Assembly (NCBI GenBank): GCA_945917385.1
Contig: CAMEHJ010000029.1
Location: 1 to 9,067 of the forward strand
DNA: 9,067 nucleotides
Source of the DNA: an uncultured bacterium
Lineage (GTDB): Bacteria; Bacillota_A; Clostridia; Oscillospirales; Oscillospiraceae
Direction: 5' to 3'
Position numbers and translations under genes: made by a program. Below are positions 1 through 4,885 of this stretch, piece after piece. The first letter of the stretch is position 1; each line of letters opens with the position of its first letter. The notes beneath the pieces are model-generated. The model did not search any database. It had not been told where the DNA came from and saw only the letters and a list, made by a program, of their open reading frames with translations.

Positions 1-7
1 TGCCGAT

Positions 8-38
8 GTCCCCGCTTTCGCCTAACGAAAGCAGGGAC
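8..38. repeat. Hairpin 1: 13 bp inverted repeat with 5 nt loop
   Basis: Arms 8-20 and 26-38 are complementary except for one C/A opposition (13 against 33); the loop is 21-25. In RNA read from the minus strand this position becomes a G-U wobble, so the stem is continuous only in that direction. Neither side has a clean T-tract: the plus strand continues CTTCTTT, the minus strand ATCGGCA. It could be a weak terminator for a gene left of the window, part of an interspersed palindromic element, or a structured RNA. The structure is seen; the function is open. Confidence 0.6.
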
Positions 39-53
39 TTCTTTGACAAGCTG

Positions 54-84
54 AGCCGGAAAGCCCTTACAGGGCTTTCCGGCT
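54..84. terminator. Hairpin 2: perfect 13 bp inverted repeat, possible terminator
   Basis: Arms 54-66 and 72-84 pair perfectly around a 5 nt loop (67-71). On the plus strand the stem is followed by GTTTTGCTTTT, an interrupted T-tract, so it could terminate a rightward transcript from beyond the left edge. On the minus strand no T-run follows. The TAA stop of the leftward chimeric frame (67-69) lies in the loop, so that frame ends inside the hairpin. Calling it a terminator is inference; the inverted repeat is certain. Confidence 0.5.
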
Positions 85-324
85 GTTTTGCTTTTCGGGA
101 GGCGCCTCCCCTACGGCGTTTTCGTCCTCACGCCAGAGCGTGAGCGCGATTTCCCCGCCGGAGGGCGTGTATTTTATCGCGTTGGAGAGCAGGTTCAGCC
201 ACAGATGCTGCAAAAGCTCCCGGCTGCCGTTGCAGGCGCAGATGACATTGTAGGTGTCGGAAAGCCGCGCAGAGGTAAGAAGTCTCATGCTTCTGTCGTC
301 CTCTACTACGAGAATATTCGCCAT
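67..324 (-). pseudogene. Two-component remnant: receiver-domain start fused to histidine-kinase N-box
   Basis: This 85-codon frame is a chimera. Residues 1-32 are the start of a response-regulator receiver domain: strand beta-1 ILVVEDD with the acidic pocket at E8, D9 and D10, then helix alpha-1. The phosphoacceptor aspartate, expected near residue 52, is absent. From about residue 34 it matches the start of a histidine-kinase ATPase domain: ELLQHLWLNLLSNAIKYTP holds the N-box (N44, N48, K51), followed by SGGEIAL. The G1, F and G2 boxes are missing; residues 72-85 (GEAPPEKQNSRKAL) look like run-on sequence from the palindromes. The simplest reading is a deletion that removed most of a regulator, the kinase sensor and the phosphoacceptor helix, plus loss of the kinase end. 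AAGGAG lies 9 nt before the ATG, so a small protein could still be made. It lies 70 nt downstream of degV. I am confident of the two homologies and less so that the product has no function. Confidence 0.75.
97..110. repeat. 14 bp perfect palindrome GGGAGGCGCCTCCC
   Basis: GGGAGGC is followed directly by its reverse complement GCCTCCC. On the minus strand the context is GTAGG-GGAGGC-GCCTCCC-G. It sits where the histidine-kinase homology of the chimeric frame stops (after residue 71), as if a palindromic element or a rearrangement breakpoint had replaced the rest of the kinase. With hairpins 1 and 2 it makes three inverted repeats in 110 bp. Whether it belongs to a dispersed repeat family cannot be told from one copy. 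Confidence 0.55.
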
Positions 325-353
325 AGCTCGTTTCTCCTTACATAATCACCGGA

Positions 354-383
354 ATTAAACCTCGCCAGATGCCGGCTGCGCAA
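354..383 (-). promoter_or_regulatory. Possible weak promoter for the two-component remnant
   Basis: On the minus strand TTGCGC (378-383) and TTTAAT (354-359) are separated by 18 bp. The -10 matches 5 of 6 consensus bases and the -35 only 3 of 6. It would start transcription about 20 nt before the ribosome binding site of the remnant. The 325-394 gap shows no convincing terminator after degV, so read-through from marR-degV is equally possible. Confidence 0.25.
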
Positions 384-394
384 TCTGCATTATC

Positions 395-1246
395 TCAGCC
401 CTTCGCAAAAAACGCAACGCCGACGGCACCTGGGCCGAGGTGCGCGCCGATGACGCAGCCGATGGTGCTGATGGGGAGGGCGTCTGCCGCACTCTGCCAG
501 AGATCGCGGCTGTCGTCGATGTATTTTTTCAGCATTGCGTCCGAAAGCCCGCTGTACGCCAGTGTGAACGGGCGAGAAAAGTCCACGCCGCCCTTTTCTC
601 CGACAAGCTTTCGCAAAAGATTATTTCCGTTTTTCGAGCCGCGCGCCTTGCCGATGAGCCTGACCTCGCCGTCATCAATCGTGACTACCGGCTTTATCGC
701 CAGCAGCTCCCCGGCAAAGGCGGTGGCGGAGGAGATACGCCCGCCCTTCTTGAGGTATTCCAGCGTGTCGAGCATTCCGAGCACGCAAACCTGATGCCTG
801 TACGCTTCGAGCGTTTTCGCGGTCTCCGCCGCGCTCATACCCTTGCTTACAAGTCTCAGTCCCTCAAGCACAAGCAGACGCTCTCCCATCGTGGCGCTGA
901 GACTGTCAACGACATGGACTCTGCCGGGAAAGTCCTCCGCCGCGATGCAGGCGCTCTGATAGGTGCCGGAGAGTTTGGAGGACAGGGTTATCACCACAAG
1001 CTCATCGCCGTTCGCGGTAAGCTCCGCGAACACCTCCGAAAAGGCAGCAGGGCTGACCTGCGAGGTGGTGGGCATAACGTCGCTCTCTATAAGCTTTTCG
1101 AAAAATCCCCGGTGGCTCAGCTCAAGGCCGTCGGCATACTCCTCACTGCCAAAGCTCACCGTGAGCGGGACAAGGCGCACGCCCAGCTCCTTCGCCTCCG
1201 CGAGGGTGATATCGGACGCAGAATCCGTCACAAATCTGATTGCCAT
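395..1246 (-). CDS. DegV family fatty-acid-binding protein
   Basis: This is a 283-residue, full-length DegV (EDD-fold) protein. Members bind one long-chain fatty acid; in the Fak system of Firmicutes such proteins (FakB) present it to the kinase FakA to make acyl-phosphate for phospholipid synthesis. Family marks in order: VTDSASD at 6-12, PTTSQVS at 59-65, LSGTYQSA at 92-99, LKKGGRIS at 165-172, IKPV at 184-187 and the C-terminal GAHLGPGA at 267-274, whose histidine is conserved. There is no signal peptide or membrane segment, so it is cytoplasmic. The ATG has AAAGGAGAG 5 nt upstream. It follows the marR gene by 17 nt and is surely co-transcribed, which puts it under the marR operators. No fakA-like kinase gene is in the window. 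Family assignment is firm; a FakB role and the lipid preferred are inferences. Confidence 0.93.
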   Translation of the reverse strand: MAIRFVTDSASDITLAEAKELGVRLVPLTVSFGSEEYADGLELSHRGFFEKLIESDVMPTTSQVSPAAFSEVFAELTANGDELVVITLSSKLSGTYQSACIAAEDFPGRVHVVDSLSATMGERLLVLEGLRLVSKGMSAAETAKTLEAYRHQVCVLGMLDTLEYLKKGGRISSATAFAGELLAIKPVVTIDDGEVRLIGKARGSKNGNNLLRKLVGEKGGVDFSRPFTLAYSGLSDAMLKKYIDDSRDLWQSAADALPISTIGCVIGAHLGPGAVGVAFFAKG

Positions 1247-1263
1247 ATGTTCTCTCCTTTCAG

Positions 1264-1701
1264 TCAGTCCAGACCGATTTCACTCAGCCGCCGCATATTG
1301 GCGCTTATCCTGTCGAGCACGGAGTAGAAAATCTCCCGCTCTTCCTCCGTGAGCGAACCGCCGACAAAGCCGACGGCGTATTCCGCCTTGCGTATGATCT
1401 GCTCTGCAAGCGCCTGCCCCTGCTCGGTAAGCGTCACGCAGGCGCGGTAGCCCTTGCCGCGCGAGATAAGCCCCGCGCGCTCAAGCTGCCGCAAATCGCG
1501 CGACACATCCGCCTTGTCCCTGCCGCACGCCGCAGATAGTTCCGACGCGCTCATGCCGTCGGGCGCGGCGGAAAGCTTCGTGAGATATATGCTCGTCCCG
1601 CCGCGCAGCCCGTAGCGCTTCATGCCGGCGGAGGCAATGCGGTGCCAGTGCAGGTCTATCTCGTTGATGTCATAGGTGAAGTGTTCAAATCTTGACAGCA
1701 T
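1264..1701 (-). CDS. MarR family transcriptional regulator
   Basis: This 145-residue winged-helix repressor has the usual MarR size and layout: N-terminal dimerisation helices (about 1-30), helix-turn-helix at 51-79 (SASELSAACGRDKADVSRDL then RQLERAGLI), a wing at 81-95 (RGKGYRACVTLTEQG), and C-terminal helices for dimerisation. The start is ATG at 1701, because AAGGAGG lies 5 nt upstream (1707-1713). An in-frame ATG at 1749 lies upstream of the likely transcription start and is rejected. Two identical-type inverted repeats cover its promoter, pointing to autorepression. It is first in a two-gene unit with degV, so its ligand may be a lipid or acyl compound, as for the MarR-type fatty-acid regulator FabT of streptococci. 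The ligand is a guess; the family is clear. Confidence 0.9.
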   Translation of the reverse strand: MLSRFEHFTYDINEIDLHWHRIASAGMKRYGLRGGTSIYLTKLSAAPDGMSASELSAACGRDKADVSRDLRQLERAGLISRGKGYRACVTLTEQGQALAEQIIRKAEYAVGFVGGSLTEEEREIFYSVLDRISANMRRLSEIGLD

Positions 1702-1706
1702 AGCTT

Positions 1707-1713
1707 CCTCCTT
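1707..1713 (-). promoter_or_regulatory. Ribosome binding site deciding the marR start
   Basis: AAGGAGG on the minus strand, 5 nt before ATG 1701. It is a near-perfect Shine-Dalgarno and excludes the longer frame opening at 1749. Confidence 0.9.
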
Positions 1714-1715
1714 GC

Positions 1716-1733
1716 TTGTTGGAAAATCAACAA
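1716..1733. promoter_or_regulatory. Operator B: inverted repeat over the marR transcription start
   Basis: TTGTTG-GAAAAT-CAACAA is an inverted repeat with 6 bp arms. Its core TGTTG-N6-CAACA is shared with operator A, 36 bp away centre to centre (about 3.4 helical turns). It covers the predicted transcription start (about 1731) and the first bases of the transcript, so a bound repressor would block initiation or clearance. Confidence 0.75.
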
Positions 1734-1737
1734 CGGG

Positions 1738-1766
1738 AATATACCACATAGATGTTGAAAATTCAA
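1738..1766 (-). promoter_or_regulatory. Sigma-A promoter of marR-degV
   Basis: On the minus strand TTGAAT (1761-1766) and TATATT (1738-1743) are separated by exactly 17 bp. Transcription should start near 1731, about 30 nt before the ATG. The -35 lies inside operator A and the start inside operator B. Confidence 0.8.
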
Positions 1767-1770
1767 CATC
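1751..1770. promoter_or_regulatory. Operator A: palindrome over the marR -35 element
   Basis: GATGTTGAA-AA-TTCAACATC has perfect 9 bp arms around a 2 bp centre. It overlaps the -35 of the marR promoter. The core repeats in operator B. Symmetry, length and position fit a MarR dimer site. It ends 54 bp before the -35 of the divergent ygjV promoter, so direct control of ygjV is not indicated. Confidence 0.85.
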
Positions 1771-1824
1771 AAATTTTTAAAGTTTTTGTGACGGAGGCGG
1801 TTGGACATTTTTCCCGCGCATCTC

Positions 1825-1853
1825 TTGACAAGCGTGCATACAGAGCATAGAAT
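1825..1853 (+). promoter_or_regulatory. Sigma-A promoter of the ygjV-like gene
   Basis: TTGACA (1825-1830, perfect -35) and TAGAAT (1848-1853, 5 of 6) are separated by 17 bp. Transcription should start near 1860, giving a leader of about 25 nt. This is the strongest promoter by consensus in the window and serves one gene. Confidence 0.85.
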
Positions 1854-1885
1854 AGCGGCGGTTTTTATTTTATAAGGAGAGTGCA

Positions 1886-2389
1886 ATGAATTTAGTAATT
1901 CTTGGCAATATCGTGATGCTTGCCGGCTCGTCGCTGATGGTGACGGTCGGTTTTCTCAAGAAAAAGCGGCAGATCCTCGCGGTGCAGTGCGTGCAGTGCG
2001 TTATACAGAGCGCGGCGCATCTTATGCTCGGCGCGGCAAGCGGCGCCATTGCGGGAGTTCTGGCTGTCGCGCGAAACCTCATCTGCCTGAAGCGGGAGTT
2101 TACGCTTCGCTTCAAGCTTGTATTCATTGCGATTCAGGCGGTGCTGACATGGGCGTTCAACTCGATGGGCGTCATCGGGTGGATGCCTTTTTTCGCGACG
2201 GCCATCTTCATCTGGATGCTTGACACGAAGGATGAACGCAAGCTGAAAATATCCATCATTATCGGGCAGATAATGTGGACGCTTTTCGACTGGCGGGCGC
2301 TCAATTTCGTGGGCGTCGCCTTCGACGTGTTCACGATAATCTCAAACGCCGTGGGAGTATATATGCTCCGCTCCAAACGCGCAAAATGA
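1886..2389 (+). CDS. YgjV family inner membrane protein
   Basis: This 167-residue hydrophobic protein resembles the YgjV family of small bacterial membrane proteins, whose function is not known. Hydrophobic stretches lie at about 2-22, 33-63 (holding a polar QCVQCVIQSAAH face), 76-92, 96-112, 122-138 and 142-161. Positive clusters KKKRQ (25-29), RNLICLKR (63-70) and the C-terminal RSKRAK flank them. The patterns QCVQ...AAHL...GA...G...RN are the family-like part. There is no cleavable signal. The ATG has AAGGAG 6 nt upstream, and the gene has its own strong promoter and terminator, so it is a single-gene unit diverging from marR-degV. The stop codon overlaps the first base of the terminator stem. 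Membrane nature is sure, family fairly sure, role unknown. Confidence 0.75.
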   Translation: MNLVILGNIVMLAGSSLMVTVGFLKKKRQILAVQCVQCVIQSAAHLMLGAASGAIAGVLAVARNLICLKREFTLRFKLVFIAIQAVLTWAFNSMGVIGWMPFFATAIFIWMLDTKDERKLKISIIIGQIMWTLFDWRALNFVGVAFDVFTIISNAVGVYMLRSKRAK

Positions 2390-2430
2390 AAAATTCTCCC
2401 CCGAACCCTTTGGTTCAGGGGAGAATTTTT
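2389..2430. terminator. Bidirectional terminator between ygjV-like and ltaE-like genes
   Basis: Arms 2389-2401 and 2418-2430 (AAAAATTCTCCCC and complement) form a 13 bp stem. After one opposition (2402/2417), a further 5 bp (2403-2407 with 2412-2416) close a 4 nt CTTT loop. A/T tracts flank both sides, so it works for both converging genes. The odd pair is C/A in plus RNA but G-U in minus RNA, making an uninterrupted 19 bp stem for the long leftward operon. Confidence 0.92.
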
Positions 2431-2440
2431 CATGTAGGTA

Positions 2441-3466
2441 TCATAAAAGCTTTTTGAGCGCTTCTACGGACTCCTCGGTCGTTGCCCAGCTGGTTGCAAA
2501 TCTGACGGCGGCGCGGTTATCGTCCACCCACTCCCAGATACCGAAGGCGGCGTGCTCGTGCAGGCGGTCGATGGTCGCTTTATCCATGACGACGAACTGC
2601 TGGTTCGTGGGAGAGTCGATGAAAATCTCGTAGCCCTTTTCCTCAAAGGCGCATCGAAGCTCCCTCGCAAGGGCGTTTGCGTGGCGGCCGATTTCAAAAT
2701 ACAGTCCGTCCGTGAACAGCGCCTCAAACTGCTGGGACACGACGCGCATTTTCGCAAGCAGCGCGCCATGCTGCTTTATCCGCGCAAGAAAGCGCGGCGG
2801 CATATTCCGGTGCGTAAATATCAGCGCCTCGCCGCAGAGCGCGCCGACCTTGGTGCCGCCTATGTAAAAGGCATCCGTCAGCTCGCAGATATCGTGCAGA
2901 GTGAGGTCGTTTCTCTCGCTCGTAAGGCCGTAGCCCATGCGCGCCCCGTCCATGTACAGGATAAGGTCGTTTTCGCGGCAGACCCTGGAGAGCGCCGTAA
3001 GCTCCGCCTTTGAATACAGCGTTCCGTACTCCGTCGGGAACGAGATGTACACCAGCTTCGGCCATACAAGATGGTCGATATTCTCGTCCGCGCGGTAGCG
3101 CTTTATGAAAGCGTCAAGCTCGGCAGCGTCTATCTTCCCCTCGTGCTGGGGCAGGGAGATGACCTTGTGGCCGGAATACTCGATGGCGCCCGCCTCATGC
3201 TCGGTGATGTGGCCGGTGCACGCGGTGATTACCGCCTCGTCCTCGGAGAGCAGGGTGGAGATTGCCACCTGATTCGTCTGCGTGCCGCCGACGAGAAACT
3301 GTATCTGCAAATCGTCCCTGCCGCAAGCCTCACAAATTTTCGCCTTGGCGGAGTCGGTGCTCTCGTCAAAGCCGTAGCCGGGAAGGCTGACCATATTCTT
3401 CTCACACAGATGCGCGAGCACCTTGGGGTGTGCGCCCTCGGTATAATCCGACATGAAATATAACAT
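2441..3466 (-). CDS. Threonine aldolase / beta-eliminating lyase family PLP enzyme (LtaE-like)
   Basis: This 341-residue fold-type I PLP enzyme matches the threonine aldolase group, which cleaves L-threonine or allo-threonine to glycine and acetaldehyde. Key sites: GGTQTN (60-65) for the PLP phosphate, H86 in TGHITEHEAGA for ring stacking, DGAR (173-176) with D173 to the pyridine nitrogen, and the Schiff-base lysine K206 in GGTKVGA. The N-terminus SDYTEGAHPKVL and the GGTKVGALCGEALIF context mark a branch that differs from classical LtaE (usually SKGLGAPVGS), so the true substrate may be another beta-hydroxy amino acid. It is cytoplasmic. The start ATG 3466 has GAGG 7 nt upstream; the ATG at 3454 lacks one. 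It is the last gene of the miaB unit, 9 nt after trmO, and ends before the terminator. Fold and cofactor are sure; substrate is not. Confidence 0.85.
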   Translation of the reverse strand: MLYFMSDYTEGAHPKVLAHLCEKNMVSLPGYGFDESTDSAKAKICEACGRDDLQIQFLVGGTQTNQVAISTLLSEDEAVITACTGHITEHEAGAIEYSGHKVISLPQHEGKIDAAELDAFIKRYRADENIDHLVWPKLVYISFPTEYGTLYSKAELTALSRVCRENDLILYMDGARMGYGLTSERNDLTLHDICELTDAFYIGGTKVGALCGEALIFTHRNMPPRFLARIKQHGALLAKMRVVSQQFEALFTDGLYFEIGRHANALARELRCAFEEKGYEIFIDSPTNQQFVVMDKATIDRLHEHAAFGIWEWVDDNRAAVRFATSWATTEESVEALKKLL

Positions 3467-3475
3467 ATTCTCGCC

Positions 3476-4153
3476 TCATTTATTGATTTCCGTCACAAAA
3501 ACGGTTTTATTCTCTACCCGGAATTTCACTTCAAGTCCCGCAAATTCCATCGCGTACACGCGCTCGGAACTGTTCTGATACCGCGGCCGCGGGTCGTTTG
3601 CGAGAACGCCTCTGAGCGCCGCGCGCTTGTTTTCCGGCACCTTTTCCATTGTTCCCTCCATGAACACGACGGGCAGCGTCTCCTCCGGCGCAGGTGCAAA
3701 CGCACTCTGCGCGTCGGGAACGCAGTCGGCGTAGGGGGAGTAGGGCTTGACGTCGAAAATCGGCGTGCCGTCCATCAGATCGGCGCCCGCCACGCGAAGC
3801 ACCGTACCGTACTGCGCCGTTTTCTCCACCGCGATAAGCCTGACGCACGAAAGCCCCAGCGCGTTCGGGCGGAAGGGCGAGCGCGTCGCAAAAACGCCCA
3901 TGCGCTTATTCCCGCCGAGTCTCGGCGGGCGCACCGTGGGCGACCAGCCCTCGCGCAGATTCTCCGAAAACTGCCAGATGAGCCAGAGGTGGCTGCTGCC
4001 CTCGATGCCGCGAAGCGCCTCCGGGTCGCGGTATTCGGGCTCAAAAATCACGGTGCTCTCCGTCTCGCGGACGATGCCCGCCTGACGGGGGATGCCGAAC
4101 TTCGTCTTATAGTCGCTTGCGATATGGGCAATGGGTCTGATAACATATTCCAT
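3476..4153 (-). CDS. trmO: tRNA t6A37 N6-methyltransferase TrmO (TsaA/YaeB family)
   Basis: TrmO uses S-adenosylmethionine to methylate N6 of threonylcarbamoyladenosine at position 37 of threonine tRNA (m6t6A), tuning decoding of ACY codons. This 225-residue protein has the TsaA-type beta-barrel domain at about 5-150: SHLWLIW (54-60), RPPRLGGN (75-82), GVFATRSPFRPNALGLS (86-102), DGTP (128-131) and DVKPY (134-138). The C-terminal region RGVLANDPRPRYQ...YAMEFAGLEVKF is the small accessory domain of full-length TrmO, not seen in the shortest family members. The ATG at 4153 is chosen because GAGGAG lies 7 nt before it; a GTG five codons upstream (4168) overlaps the CPBP stop and has no such site. 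It shares the unit with miaB, another position-37 modifier. Archaeal-type relatives can act on other substrates, so activity is inferred from family. Confidence 0.9.
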   Translation of the reverse strand: MEYVIRPIAHIASDYKTKFGIPRQAGIVRETESTVIFEPEYRDPEALRGIEGSSHLWLIWQFSENLREGWSPTVRPPRLGGNKRMGVFATRSPFRPNALGLSCVRLIAVEKTAQYGTVLRVAGADLMDGTPIFDVKPYSPYADCVPDAQSAFAPAPEETLPVVFMEGTMEKVPENKRAALRGVLANDPRPRYQNSSERVYAMEFAGLEVKFRVENKTVFVTEINK

Positions 4154-4160
4154 GTCCCGA

Positions 4161-4166
4161 CTCCTC
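4161..4166 (-). promoter_or_regulatory. Ribosome binding site deciding the trmO start
   Basis: GAGGAG on the minus strand, 7 nt before ATG 4153. It overlaps the stop codon of the CPBP gene (4165-4167), so ribosomes ending there are placed to reinitiate on trmO. Confidence 0.8.
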
Positions 4167-4884
4167 ACATGAGCTGTTCGAGCGCCTGGAGCGCCTGAAG
4201 GGCGATGGAATTTACCATCATATGGAAAAAGATGCAGCCCCAGATCGAACGTGTCCGCTCATACACAAGGCAGAGCAGAAACGACACCGGGATATACTGT
4301 ATAATGTAGATGAGGTTTGCCGGGTCTATGATGGCGTAGCTCCACACATGGTAGAGCGAAAACAGCAGCACCGTGACGATATAGCCCAGAGCGCGGCTGC
4401 GCCTTGCGAAATATCCGAACACACCCGCGCGGAACATTATCTCCTCAGCTATTGGTGCAAGAAACACCGTCATCGCGGCGGACTTGCCGTAGCTCAGCTC
4501 CGACATCGACACGACCTCGGCATTGTTCGGGTTGCCGACAGGCGTGATGAGCTGAAACACCATGGACACGGCGAGGTTCATCGCTATCATCGCAAAGTAC
4601 GCACCCAGAATTTCAAGAACGACCCTCAGAAGATTGTCGCACAGCACGTCATAGTCGCGCCGCAGCAGACGAAAGCCCACCGCAAGCATTGTGAGGGCGC
4701 TGATGCAGTAGCAGACGAAGTTCATCGTCACGGCGTCATCACCGAGCAGGGGGATGAAGCCCACAAGGTTCGGGATCACCAGAATGTGAATCGGGATGAA
4801 GCCCGCCATGAGGGCATATTCCCGCACGGTCAGGCCGTTATCAAAGGTTTTCGGCGCAAGGTTCTTTTCTCTTTTCGCTCGCAT
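4165..4884 (-). CDS. CPBP family intramembrane glutamic endopeptidase
   Basis: This 239-residue polytopic protein has all three signatures of the CPBP (Abi/Rce1-like) intramembrane proteases: motif 1 EEIMFR (E147, E148, R152), motif 2 FSLYH (F175, H179) and motif 3 HMMVN (H221, N225). The catalytic set is intact, so it should be active. Hydrophobic spans lie at about 25-47, 52-72, 87-113, 135-150, 165-185, 190-208 and 213-232. The N-terminus is basic (MRAKREK) and not a cleaved signal. Family members process prenylated proteins in eukaryotes and take part in bacteriocin maturation or immunity in bacteria; no substrate gene is visible here. The ATG is 1 nt past the mutS stop and uses AGAGG at the end of mutS, so the two are translationally coupled. 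Nothing links it mechanistically to its neighbours. Confidence 0.88.
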   Translation of the reverse strand: MRAKREKNLAPKTFDNGLTVREYALMAGFIPIHILVIPNLVGFIPLLGDDAVTMNFVCYCISALTMLAVGFRLLRRDYDVLCDNLLRVVLEILGAYFAMIAMNLAVSMVFQLITPVGNPNNAEVVSMSELSYGKSAAMTVFLAPIAEEIMFRAGVFGYFARRSRALGYIVTVLLFSLYHVWSYAIIDPANLIYIIQYIPVSFLLCLVYERTRSIWGCIFFHMMVNSIALQALQALEQLM

Positions 4885-4885
4885 T

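Noticed and set aside
440..1327. 295-codon open frame on the plus strand
   Set aside because: It is antisense to degV, which has clear family motifs over its full length and a proper ribosome binding site; the opposite frame has neither.
1702..1749. Longer marR start at ATG 1749 (16 extra codons)
   Set aside because: The extra codons run through the -10, the predicted transcription start and operator B; ATG 1701 has an ideal AAGGAGG.
4154..4168. GTG start for trmO at 4168
   Set aside because: It overlaps the CPBP stop and would place the GAGGAG site inside the coding region; ATG 4153 has correct spacing.
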